Below are positions 18,789 through 27,411 of a stretch of DNA of 60,615 bases, piece by piece. Position numbers and translations under genes: made by a program. This DNA is from Desulfobacterales bacterium (GTDB lineage: Bacteria; Desulfobacterota; Desulfovibrionia; Desulfovibrionales; Desulfothermaceae), in NCBI GenBank assembly GCA_027064715.1, contig JAMOPG010000035.1, forward strand, positions 1 through 60,615. Direction: 5' to 3'. The first letter of the stretch is position 1; every line of letters begins with the position of its first letter. The notes below the pieces were generated by a model. It saw nothing but the letters and a program-made list of their open reading frames with translations. It did no database searches and was not told the origin of the DNA.

Positions 18789-19703
18789 TTATTCTCCTGG
18801 ACCAGGTTTTACAAACATATCCTCATAAATGATTTTTGATGGCCTGTCTTGTATTGTCTCAATCAAATATCTTAATTCCTTAGATGTGTTACTAATATCT
18901 TTTAAGGTTTTTTGGAATTGTTCCATAGTTAGTATTGTACTGTTTGTTACCTTATTGGTACTGTTACTTAAGATATTTACTATATTTTGTTCATCTTTGT
19001 TAATTTTTTCAAGCAGAAGTTTTATTTTCAATGAAATAGTATTTAAATTCTTGTTTATATTATCTAAAGAATCTGGTAGTTTTTTAGATGTAAGTTCAAG
19101 ATTTTTTATTATATCTGAAATTTGATTATTGTGATCTGCTATATTTTTTATGACCAAGTTTGTATTTTTAATAGTCTCCATAAGCTTATTTACATTTCTT
19201 TTTGATAATAAATAATTTAGATTTTCAACTAACATTTCAGCTTTATTACTTAAAATAGTAAGAGTGGTATCTAACCTTGCTATAATTGATGGCTTAGTCT
19301 TTATCTCAGGATAGGGAGGCACTGTTTTTGCAGGCAACTCCCTTGCGTTTTTTGATCCTCCTTTAATTTCTATATATGCAAGTCCTGTGATACCTTTATA
19401 TGAAAGTGATGCCATTGCATCTTCTTTAATAGGAACATCCTTTTGTATTTTGACTATTACAGTTATAATACTCGGATCTTTTTTACATATATATAAATTA
19501 TCAACTGAGCCAATTTTTACACCCTTATATTTAACATCTGAGCCAATATTTAGACCTGAAACCGATTCACGAAATTTTATCACAAAATATTTCACATCCT
19601 TTTTATATTTATTACTACCAAGCCAGACAACAAAAAATAATAATAAAATTGTTGTCAATATAACAAATAAACCAACTAAAGTATAATTTATGTTGCGCTC
19701 CAC
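18789..19703 (-). CDS. mlaD: MlaD-like MCE domain protein
   Basis: The 304-residue protein has one N-terminal membrane helix (about 8-28) and then an MCE domain (about 38-115), with VSGLNIGSDVKYKGVKIG and SYKGITGLAYIEIKGG. A long helical, coiled-coil-rich region (about 135-280) follows and the protein ends MFVKPGPGE, as is common in MlaD/Ttg2C-type proteins of Proteobacteria. It is the lipid-binding hexamer of the transporter, spanning the periplasm. One base separates it from the lipoprotein gene. Confidence 0.9.
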   Translation of the reverse strand: MERNINYTLVGLFVILTTILLLFFVVWLGSNKYKKDVKYFVIKFRESVSGLNIGSDVKYKGVKIGSVDNLYICKKDPSIITVIVKIQKDVPIKEDAMASLSYKGITGLAYIEIKGGSKNARELPAKTVPPYPEIKTKPSIIARLDTTLTILSNKAEMLVENLNYLLSKRNVNKLMETIKNTNLVIKNIADHNNQISDIIKNLELTSKKLPDSLDNINKNLNTISLKIKLLLEKINKDEQNIVNILSNSTNKVTNSTILTMEQFQKTLKDISNTSKELRYLIETIQDRPSKIIYEDMFVKPGPGE

Positions 19704-19707
19704 TAAA

Positions 19708-20439
19708 TTAACTCCTTTGAAAATATTCCCTTATCCATGGATGAGCTATTTTTTTTATTGTCTCTACACTCCCTTCTCCAAGTTTTTCACCCTGTAAAAT
19801 CACCAACATTCTATCTACAATTGAATTTATTGTAGATAAATCATGTGTAATCATAACAACTGTAATTCCCATCAAATCCCTTATTTTCTTTATTGTTGCA
19901 TTAAATTTTGCTGTAGAAACAGGGTCCAAACCAGAGGTGGGTTCATCTAAAAATAATATCTTGGGATCTAAAATCATTGCCCTTGCAAGCGCTGCTCTCT
20001 TAATCATTCCACCACTGAGTTCACTTGGATATAAATTTATAGACTCCGTTGGATAATTAGCAAGATGTAATTTAAAAACACTAAGCTCTCTAATTATATC
20101 TCTTGGTAATTTCGTCTTTTCCCTTAGTGGCAATTCTACATTTTGCAGAACAGTCAAAGAAGAAATAAGTCCACCAGCTTGAAACAACACTCCAATATTA
20201 GATAATATATTTTTGGATATTTCACTATCATTTATTTTGGTGATATCAAATCCCAAAATCTTTATGGAACCAGATGCTGGTCTTATTAATGAAAGTAATT
20301 CCCTTAGTAATACAGTTTTTCCAGATCCACTTCCACCCACAATGGCGTAAATTTCTCCTTCATTAACATGAAAATTTAAATTTTTGTGTATTACTCTATT
20401 ATTCAAAATAGTGTTTAAATTTTCTACTTGTATTATCAA
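19708..20439 (-). CDS. mlaF: MlaF-like ABC ATPase of the lipid transporter
   Basis: The 243-residue nucleotide-binding domain has Walker A VGGSGSGKTVLLRELL, signature LSGGMIKRAALARAM, Walker B LFLDEPTSGLDP and the switch His in MITHDLST. GVLFQAGGLISSLTVLQNVELPL is typical of MlaF/Ttg2A rather than of other ABC families. It lies between the MlaE and MlaD genes, with gaps of 2-4 nt. Confidence 0.93.
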   Translation of the reverse strand: MIIQVENLNTILNNRVIHKNLNFHVNEGEIYAIVGGSGSGKTVLLRELLSLIRPASGSIKILGFDITKINDSEISKNILSNIGVLFQAGGLISSLTVLQNVELPLREKTKLPRDIIRELSVFKLHLANYPTESINLYPSELSGGMIKRAALARAMILDPKILFLDEPTSGLDPVSTAKFNATIKKIRDLMGITVVMITHDLSTINSIVDRMLVILQGEKLGEGSVETIKKIAHPWIREYFQRS

Positions 20440-20441
20440 TT

Positions 20442-21563
20442 CTATACACCCAATTTCTGAAAAACTATAGACAATACAGCATCAATAATTATCACTGTAA
20501 AAATCGTTGAAACTACACTTTTTGTAGTATTTATACCTAACTCCTCTGAATCTTTTTTTACACAAAATCCTCTAAAGCAAGATATCAAAACAATTGGCAT
20601 AGCAAATATAGGACCTTTTAAAATTCCTATAAAAAAAGAAGTTAAAGGCAGTGTAGTTTTTAACCTCACAATTAGAGTAGTCATATCCAGATTTAGAATG
20701 ATATTAGATAGATATATACCACTTGCTATTCCTACTACATCACATATAAAAATCAATAATGGCAGAACTATCATCATAGCGATTAATTTTGGAATAACCA
20801 ATAATTCTAAAGGATGTATTCCAATTATCTTTAATGAATCTATTTCCTGATTTAGGACCATTGAACCAATACTTGCTGTATAAGATGATCCTGATCTACC
20901 AGCTACCATAATTGCTGTTAATAATGGTGCCATTTCTCTTGTAATAGATAAGCTTATTAAATCTACAATAAAAATACTAGCTCCAAATCGACTAAGCTGA
21001 GTAGCACCTTGATAAGCTAAAACAATTCCCACTAACATTCCAACCAGTGCAACTATTAAAGTGGCATATACTCCTGTATATTCAATTTCATACAATATTT
21101 CTTTAATTCTAATCTTTTTAGGATTTAAAATAGTAATAAATATAACATTTATGATTTCTCCTAAATACGATAAAAAGCAAATAATTTCAAATATAATATC
21201 TACAAAATACTTTCCTATATTTTGTAAAAAATCTAATTTATTTCTTTTGGGAAATTTTAATTCAAGATCAACCTCTACTATATCCAATAAAGCTTTATAG
21301 TCTTGTTTTATGCCCTCAATAGATACATTGATTTTCTTTTTTTTAAAATTATTAATAATTTTTTTTATTAAATAAGCACCTGATATATCCATCTTTTGTA
21401 TATTGGAACAATCTATAATCAATTTTTCTTCTTTTAAATTTAATTTTTTAATCATATCTTTTATGTTATCTAAATTAGAGACTACCCAATGTCCTTTAAG
21501 AGATAAAATTGTATATCCTCCTTTGTTTTGAATACAATATATTTTTTGCGGGGTTTTTAACAT
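20442..21563 (-). CDS. mlaE: MlaE permease with fused N-terminal STAS (MlaB-like) domain
   Basis: About 373 residues from the ATG at 21563; a TTG four codons upstream is a weaker start. The N-terminal 90 residues form a STAS domain (KLIIDCSNIQKMDISGAYLIKKI). The rest is an MlaE permease with five or six helices and the motif SLSITREMAPLLTAIMVAGRSGSSYTA. In E. coli the STAS protein MlaB is separate; here it is fused to the permease. The operon lacks a separate MlaC-like carrier within the window. Confidence 0.92.
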   Translation of the reverse strand: MLKTPQKIYCIQNKGGYTILSLKGHWVVSNLDNIKDMIKKLNLKEEKLIIDCSNIQKMDISGAYLIKKIINNFKKKKINVSIEGIKQDYKALLDIVEVDLELKFPKRNKLDFLQNIGKYFVDIIFEIICFLSYLGEIINVIFITILNPKKIRIKEILYEIEYTGVYATLIVALVGMLVGIVLAYQGATQLSRFGASIFIVDLISLSITREMAPLLTAIMVAGRSGSSYTASIGSMVLNQEIDSLKIIGIHPLELLVIPKLIAMMIVLPLLIFICDVVGIASGIYLSNIILNLDMTTLIVRLKTTLPLTSFFIGILKGPIFAMPIVLISCFRGFCVKKDSEELGINTTKSVVSTIFTVIIIDAVLSIVFQKLGV

Positions 21564-21591
21564 AACTCTACCCAAAAAATTGATAAAAAAT

Positions 21592-21627
21592 TATTAATTT
21601 CAAATAGATAAAATCTTGAAATTAATA
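21592..21627. repeat. Perfect 12-bp inverted repeat at the mla / sir2-dnaA divergent gap
   Basis: The arms TATTAATTTCAA (21592-21603) and TTGAAATTAATA (21616-21627) are exact inverses separated by 12 bases. The right arm contains the -35 box of the sir2-dnaA promoter, so a dimeric regulator binding here would block or modulate that promoter. No T-run follows on either side, and the genes on both sides diverge, so a terminator is unlikely. The regulator is unknown. Confidence 0.6.
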
Positions 21628-21644
21628 TTTAAAAATGTTATTAT
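21616..21644 (+). promoter_or_regulatory. Promoter of the sir2-dnaA transcript
   Basis: The -35 box TTGAAA (21616-21621), 17-nt spacer and -10 box TATTAT (21639-21644) match the housekeeping consensus in five of six bases each. Transcription would start near 21651, about 67 nt before the sirtuin ATG. The -35 box lies inside the inverted repeat at 21592-21627. Confidence 0.65.
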
Positions 21645-21717
21645 TACAAATTAGTAGCGTTATATATATTTTTTTTAAAAAAATCAATGAGCAACTGAGA
21701 CTCAAAGGAGGGGATTT

Positions 21718-22461
21718 ATGGATGACAAATATTTCACAGGTGCAAAAATGTGGAAAGAGGCAAAATTCCCCATAGCTTTCACAGGTGCAGGTATTTCTGT
21801 TCCCAGTGGAATTCCTGATTTCAGAAGTCCAGGAGGAGTATGGACAAAATATGATCCCATGGAGGTGGCCACAGCTTCAGCAATAGAAAAAAATCCAAAA
21901 AAAGTATGGGATTTTATATTGGAAACTTCTGATCTTTTAGAAAAAGCTAAACCTAATCCTGCACATTATGCACTGGCAGAATTGGAGAAAGCTGGAAAGT
22001 TAATGGGTATTATTACCCAAAATATTGATAACTTACATCAAAGAGCAGGATCCAAGAATGTAGTGGAATACCATGGTAATTTTCAAAAATATTATTGTAA
22101 TAAATGTAGAGTAACTTATACCAAAGATGAAGTTAAAAAAATAATTTCCAATAAAATACCACCGTATTGCAAATGTGGAGGGGTAATAAGGCCAGATGTG
22201 GTATTTTTTGGTGAACCAATACCACAGAAAGCTATAATAGGTACCAATGACCTTTTAAATAAATGCGATTTGATTGTAGTTATAGGTACCTCTGGTGAAG
22301 TTTCTCCAGCTAATACGATCCCTAGAATAGTAAAAAGAAATGGCGGAAAAATGATAGAAATAAATCTAGGTCCTTCATACTATTATGATGTATCAGATGT
22401 AAAATTTAATGAATCTGCAGATATAGTCCTTCCAAAATTAAAAGATATTATTTTATCATGA
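21718..22461 (+). CDS. Sir2-family NAD-dependent protein deacylase
   Basis: The 247-residue sirtuin is complete. NAD site residues are in FTGAGISVPSGIPDFRS (about 20-36) and TQNIDNLHQRAG (about 100-111). The catalytic His is in VEYHGNF. A zinc ribbon has CNKC and CKCGG, and RPDVVFFGE follows. It removes acyl groups from lysines using NAD+. It opens the dnaA transcript with a strong AAAGGAGGGG site, and its last four bases (ATGA) overlap the dnaA start. That arrangement suggests coupled translation. Confidence 0.93.
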   Translation: MDDKYFTGAKMWKEAKFPIAFTGAGISVPSGIPDFRSPGGVWTKYDPMEVATASAIEKNPKKVWDFILETSDLLEKAKPNPAHYALAELEKAGKLMGIITQNIDNLHQRAGSKNVVEYHGNFQKYYCNKCRVTYTKDEVKKIISNKIPPYCKCGGVIRPDVVFFGEPIPQKAIIGTNDLLNKCDLIVVIGTSGEVSPANTIPRIVKRNGGKMIEINLGPSYYYDVSDVKFNESADIVLPKLKDIILS

Positions 22462-23648
22462 AACACAAAGAGGAACTTGATTTATTTTTAAAAAAATTTT
22501 TTAAATCTATTATTGATAAAATTTTATGGAGATATAACGCAAAAAAAAGACAATTAATTATAATATGTCCTCATGAGTATTTCCAAGATTTTTTGAATCA
22601 AAATTATATTAAAAAGCTTAGAAAAAATTTAAAAGAAAGATATAATATACAAGATATTATTCTAAAAACAAACAGAGATCATTTTTTATATGGCGAAAAT
22701 TTAAATTTTCCTTTTAATCAAAACTTTACATTTGATAATTATTTTTATTCAAATGAAACAGAATCTACAATTAAACTAATTAAAGAAGTTATAAGAAAAA
22801 AAAATAAATATAATCCTGTAATAATATACGGAGAAAAAAATGCTGGAAAAACTCATATATTACATGCAATTGGCAATTTTTATATAACACATTTAAATAA
22901 AGATAAAATCTTGTTTTTAGATTTTAAAAATATAAATTTTTTGTTTAGAAAATATAGCTTTGAAGACTTAAAGAAAATAAAAATTTTCATAGTAGATCAT
23001 TTAGAATATTATAATATAAATAATGATAAAGAAAATATCCTTTTAAAAACTATAAAATATTTTTTAAATAGAAATGTAAAAATTTTCTTTAGTACAAAAA
23101 ATAGATTAGAAAATATAGTAAAATCTAAGGAGCTTTTTTCTTTACTCATGAGTGGAATTATTTTTAATCTAAGATTGCCAGATTTCAATACACGGATTGA
23201 ATTTATTAGGCATTATACAAATAAAAACAATATGTTAATTAATGAAAATCAAATATTTGATCTGGCTTTAAAACATAAAGATATTGGCTCAATAAAAAAA
23301 GAATTAAATAATATTTTGACTATAGGAACGACAAAAAGAGATAAAATATTAAAAAAAATACAAAATAAAACTCCTCAAAATATAATAAAATTAGTAAGTA
23401 AGCAACTCAATATCACAGAAAAAGATTTATTATCAAAGAATAATAAAAAACATATATCACTTGCAAGACATATAGCTATATATCTTTGTAGGGACATATT
23501 TAAATTATCAACTAAAAATTTAGAAAAGATATTTAATAGAAATCACAGCACCATACTATACTCAATAAAAAAAATTAATAAATTAAAGAAAGAAGATGAA
23601 AATGTTAATAAAATAGTAAATGAATTGTATAAAAAATGTAACTTATAG
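22458..23648 (+). CDS. dnaA: Divergent DnaA replication initiator
   Basis: The 396-residue protein has the DnaA plan. There is a weak domain I (about 1-75) and almost no domain II. The AAA+ domain III (about 90-300) is entered by FTFDNYFYSNE and Walker A YGEKNAGKTHILHAIGN. The helix-turn-helix domain IV (about 310-396) has LARHIAIYLCRD and FNRNHSTILYSIKKI. Aligned by eye to E. coli, several key residues differ. Walker B DD is VDH, the box VII arginine-finger position is Leu, and sensor 2 Arg is Lys. The DHT of the DNA-binding signature is NHS, and the basic-loop Arg (R399) is Asn. Synteny with dnaN, gyrB and gyrA makes the identity firm. It is shorter than the usual 440-470 aa. Confidence 0.88.
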   Translation: MKHKEELDLFLKKFFKSIIDKILWRYNAKKRQLIIICPHEYFQDFLNQNYIKKLRKNLKERYNIQDIILKTNRDHFLYGENLNFPFNQNFTFDNYFYSNETESTIKLIKEVIRKKNKYNPVIIYGEKNAGKTHILHAIGNFYITHLNKDKILFLDFKNINFLFRKYSFEDLKKIKIFIVDHLEYYNINNDKENILLKTIKYFLNRNVKIFFSTKNRLENIVKSKELFSLLMSGIIFNLRLPDFNTRIEFIRHYTNKNNMLINENQIFDLALKHKDIGSIKKELNNILTIGTTKRDKILKKIQNKTPQNIIKLVSKQLNITEKDLLSKNNKKHISLARHIAIYLCRDIFKLSTKNLEKIFNRNHSTILYSIKKINKLKKEDENVNKIVNELYKKCNL

Positions 23649-23796
23649 AATCTTTGAACAAAGCCGATTGAGTTAAGTTATAAATATATTTAATATGTTC
23701 ATTGTTTTCTACATATTTTTGTAAAAAATTTAAATGAGTTATAATACTTTTTTACATAAAAACAATGTTTAAAATAAATAAAAAGGAGTAAAAAAA
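23649..23796. other. Candidate oriC element: AT-rich dnaA-dnaN gap with TTTTYTACA repeats
   Basis: This 148-nt, extremely AT-rich gap holds three copies of TTTTYTACA: 23705-23713 (+), 23720-23728 (-) and 23748-23756 (+). These differ from the DnaA box TTATNCACA at two positions, which would fit the altered DnaA next door. A TATAAT at 23740-23745 is a likely -10 box for dnaN, without a convincing -35 box. A perfect TTATNCACA box was not seen in the gap. Origin function is inferred from position only. Confidence 0.45.
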
Positions 23797-24969
23797 ATGC
23801 ATTTAATATTTAATAAGGAACAAATAATCAAAGGATTACAAAAAGCAGCAAGTATTTCATCTCAAAAATCAGGAACTACCTTTTTAAAGACAGTCTGGTT
23901 AAAATGGAATGAGGAAAGATTGCAAATATTAGCTACAGACTCAAAAATAGAATTTATAGCAGAATATGAAGTCAAAGCTCAGGAAGAAGGAATTGTGGGT
24001 ATAAATGGACGTTCCTTTTATGAACTCATAAAAAAATTACCTCCTGGTGAAATTACCATTTCTTTGGCAGAGGATGGAGAGTATATAAATTTGATACAAG
24101 GATCAAAAAAATATAAAATAATTACATATGAATCTTCTTGGTTTAGAGAATTTGTTGAGTTTCCAAATAAAGATTATGTAAAATGGTATGGTGACAATTT
24201 TAAAGAAGTAATTAATAGACTCTACTATTTTATACCAGATGATGTTAGTGATGATAATAAATATTTAAATCTGTGTAAATCTCACAAACCTAACCATATA
24301 GTTGCTTATGGAGTTATTTTACATAGCTTTGCAATGTTGACATTTGAACATAATGAGTTATATCAACATTTAGATGATAATCTATACTTAATTGACAAGA
24401 TGTTTTTAAATGAACTGAGAAAATGGCTAGAAAATAATGAAATATATTTGACTATTCATGAAAATAGAATTTTCATCAAAGATGAAGTCAATAATGAGAA
24501 AATAAGCTTTCCTGTTATTATAAAAAACGATGAAGATTATAATATCTATTTAGAGGCATTTAATAATACCAATCTTTCAACATTGATAGTAAATAGAAAA
24601 GAATTAATTGATGTACTAGAAAGGATATCAGTCTTTGCATCAGATATAGATGAATTAGTTACTTTTATTTTTAACAATGATAAATTATTAATACATTCAG
24701 AAGGACATAATAAAGGAGAAGCTACAGAAGAGATTTTAGTCAATTATTCTGGTCAAATAGATTCAGTCTTCTTTTTAATTAAAAGAACAAAACAAATTAT
24801 AGAACATTTTCATTCTGAAAATATAAAAATTGAATTTACTACATCTGATGGTCCCTGTAAAATAACAGGGCTTGATGAATCTGATAATGGTTATATTGTA
24901 GTCACTATGCCAGTAAGATTAAAAGAAGAAAAATATTATGAGGACGAGGTGATAGATAGCGATGAATAA
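23797..24969 (+). CDS. dnaN: DNA polymerase III beta sliding clamp
   Basis: The 390-residue clamp has three repeated domains. Markers are LQKAASISSQKSG, LQILATDSKIEF, the GRSFYELIKKLPPGEI block and the C-terminal hydrophobic tail TMPVRL near residue 377, which normally helps form the client-binding groove. A charged C-terminal tail of about 14 residues (KEEKYYEDEVIDSDE) follows, longer than usual. The ATG follows AAAAAGGAG. It overlaps gyrB by 8 nt. Confidence 0.95.
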   Translation: MHLIFNKEQIIKGLQKAASISSQKSGTTFLKTVWLKWNEERLQILATDSKIEFIAEYEVKAQEEGIVGINGRSFYELIKKLPPGEITISLAEDGEYINLIQGSKKYKIITYESSWFREFVEFPNKDYVKWYGDNFKEVINRLYYFIPDDVSDDNKYLNLCKSHKPNHIVAYGVILHSFAMLTFEHNELYQHLDDNLYLIDKMFLNELRKWLENNEIYLTIHENRIFIKDEVNNEKISFPVIIKNDEDYNIYLEAFNNTNLSTLIVNRKELIDVLERISVFASDIDELVTFIFNNDKLLIHSEGHNKGEATEEILVNYSGQIDSVFFLIKRTKQIIEHFHSENIKIEFTTSDGPCKITGLDESDNGYIVVTMPVRLKEEKYYEDEVIDSDE

Positions 24970-27388
24970 AAAACAAGAATCTAATTATACTGCTGAAAGT
25001 ATTACTGTTTTAGAAGGATTAAGTGCAGTCAGAAAAAGACCTGCCATGTATATTGGAAGTACAGATTTGGATGGTGTTCACCATCTTATTTATGAGGTGG
25101 TGGACAATAGTATTGATGAAGCCATGGCAGGATATTGTTCTAAAATTGAAATAACAATTCATGTAGATAATAGTATAACAGTAAAGGATAATGGAAGAGG
25201 TATACCTGTTGATATTCATCCTAAAGAAAAAAGACCTGCAGTAGAAGTTGTTTTAACTGTATTGCATGCAGGTGGTAAGTTTGATAATCGAACATATAAA
25301 GTTGCAGGTGGGCTACATGGAGTTGGTGTATCTGTTGTAAATGCCCTTTCTGAATATTTAGAAGTAACGATAAAAAGGGATGGAAAAAAGTATTATCAAA
25401 AATATTCAAGAGGTGTCCCAGTAACTGAATTGATTATCAAAGGAGATACAAACGAGACTGGAACTACAATACATTTTAGACCTGATGAGGAAATTTTTAA
25501 AAATATAAATGTAAATCATGAAACTTTGAGTAAAAGATTTGAAGAAATTGCATATTTAAATAGTGGATTAGAGATTATATTTATTGATGAAAGAGTATCA
25601 AAAAAAGAGGTATTTAAATTTGATGGAGGAATTTATTCCTTTGTCAAAAAACTAAATAAGACTTATAATCATATTCATTCCATAATTTATAATAAAAAAG
25701 AAATAAATGATGTTATTGTTGAATTCGCAATGCAATATACTGACTCATATAAGACAACACTATATAGTTTTGCAAACAATATTAGAACCAAAGATGGAGG
25801 GACCCATTTAAGTGGGTTTAAGGCTGCAGTTACAAAATCTATAAATAACTATTTAAAAAATTCTGATCTACCTAAAAGAATTAAATTAAAAGAAAGAATC
25901 CAAGGTGAAGATATATTAGAAGGCTTAACAGCTGTTATAAGTGTAAAACTTCCAAATCCACAATTTGAAGGTCAGACAAAGACAAAATTGGGAAATAGTG
26001 AAATAGCAGGCTATGTTCAAAGTGTGGTAAATGAGACTTTGATGAATTATTTCCAGGAAAATCCAAAAGATGTATTGAATATAATAGAAAAGGTGGTTGA
26101 AACAGCGAAGGCCAGAGAAGCAGCAAGGCGTGCTAGGGAGCTAGTCAAAAGAAAAAGTCTACTTACTGATACATTTCTTCCTGGAAAATTGACTGATTGT
26201 CAAAGTAAAAATCCAGAAGAAAGTGAACTATTTATTGTAGAGGGGGATTCTGCTGGAGGCTCAGCTAAGCAAGGGAGAGATCCGAAGTTTCAAGCAATTT
26301 TGCCTTTAAGGGGTAAAATCTTAAATGTTGAAAAGACCAATTTTGAAAAAATGCTAAAAAATAAAGAAATTCAAAGTCTAATCGCCGCACTTGGAGTAGG
26401 TATTGGTGAAGATGATTTAGATTTATCAAAACTGAGATATCATAAAATAATAATTATGACTGATGCAGATGTAGATGGCGCTCATATCAGGACCTTATTA
26501 CTCACATTTTTTTATAGAAATTACAGAGAATTAATAGAAAGGGGACATTTATATATAGCCCAGCCGCCTCTATATAGGGTCCATAAAGGTAAATTTGAAA
26601 AATTTATCAATAATGACAAAGAACTCTTAGAATTTTTTATTGAATCCATGAGTGAGGAAATAGAGGTTTTTGTTGATGAAAGAAAATTAATGAAAGATGA
26701 AGTCAAATTTATTATTAATAAAATAACTGAATTAGAAAACAAAATAAAAGATTCTACATCATTGGGGATATCTAGTAATATCTTATTAAATATATTATTA
26801 TATGATGAAGATTTACATCATGTTTTTATAAAAAAATATCATGATAATTATGATACTCTTAAGGATTCTGAAGAATTTCTAAAATTTTCACAATATATTA
26901 AACAGTTTGATTATGAGGTAGAAATTTTTACAAAGGATGATGACTATAAACGATTTTTTATTAAATTTATTGATAAAAACAAACATGAATTTATATTAGG
27001 GTTGGAATATTTTAATTCAAAGTTGTATAGAAATAGTTATAATTTAGTACAAGAGATAAAAAAATATAGTCCATCTTGTAAATTTAGAATTAAATATAAA
27101 GATTCAATTGAAATAGACAATGTTTTATTATTTGATTTAGTGGATAAAATTATAGATATTGCCCATCAAAATTATACAATACAACGCTACAAAGGTTTAG
27201 GTGAGATGAATCCTGAACAACTTTGGGAAACAACTATGAATACAAAAAAAAGACAACTTTTACAGGTTACAATAAATGAGGCGGAAGAGGCAAATGAATT
27301 ATTCAATAAGTTAATGGGTGACAAGGTTGAACCAAGAAGGGAATTTATAGAAAAAAATGCATTATTAGTAGAAAATCTCGATATATAA
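24962..27388 (+). CDS. gyrB: DNA gyrase subunit B
   Basis: The 808-residue protein begins with the GHKL ATPase domain (VDNSIDEAMAG, DNGRGIPVDIHP, GGLHGVGVSVVNALS). The transducer domain follows, then the TOPRIM domain with EGDSAGGSAKQGRD and DADVDGAHIRTLLL, and the ending QRYKGLGEMNPEQLWETTM. Length is normal for delta-type GyrB. It supplies ATP-driven negative supercoiling with GyrA. The ATG at 24962 lies inside the dnaN end, so the two genes are translationally coupled. Confidence 0.97.
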   Translation: MNKKQESNYTAESITVLEGLSAVRKRPAMYIGSTDLDGVHHLIYEVVDNSIDEAMAGYCSKIEITIHVDNSITVKDNGRGIPVDIHPKEKRPAVEVVLTVLHAGGKFDNRTYKVAGGLHGVGVSVVNALSEYLEVTIKRDGKKYYQKYSRGVPVTELIIKGDTNETGTTIHFRPDEEIFKNINVNHETLSKRFEEIAYLNSGLEIIFIDERVSKKEVFKFDGGIYSFVKKLNKTYNHIHSIIYNKKEINDVIVEFAMQYTDSYKTTLYSFANNIRTKDGGTHLSGFKAAVTKSINNYLKNSDLPKRIKLKERIQGEDILEGLTAVISVKLPNPQFEGQTKTKLGNSEIAGYVQSVVNETLMNYFQENPKDVLNIIEKVVETAKAREAARRARELVKRKSLLTDTFLPGKLTDCQSKNPEESELFIVEGDSAGGSAKQGRDPKFQAILPLRGKILNVEKTNFEKMLKNKEIQSLIAALGVGIGEDDLDLSKLRYHKIIIMTDADVDGAHIRTLLLTFFYRNYRELIERGHLYIAQPPLYRVHKGKFEKFINNDKELLEFFIESMSEEIEVFVDERKLMKDEVKFIINKITELENKIKDSTSLGISSNILLNILLYDEDLHHVFIKKYHDNYDTLKDSEEFLKFSQYIKQFDYEVEIFTKDDDYKRFFIKFIDKNKHEFILGLEYFNSKLYRNSYNLVQEIKKYSPSCKFRIKYKDSIEIDNVLLFDLVDKIIDIAHQNYTIQRYKGLGEMNPEQLWETTMNTKKRQLLQVTINEAEEANELFNKLMGDKVEPRREFIEKNALLVENLDI

Positions 27389-27411
27389 AAACATGTAATA
27401 GGAGAAGTTAG

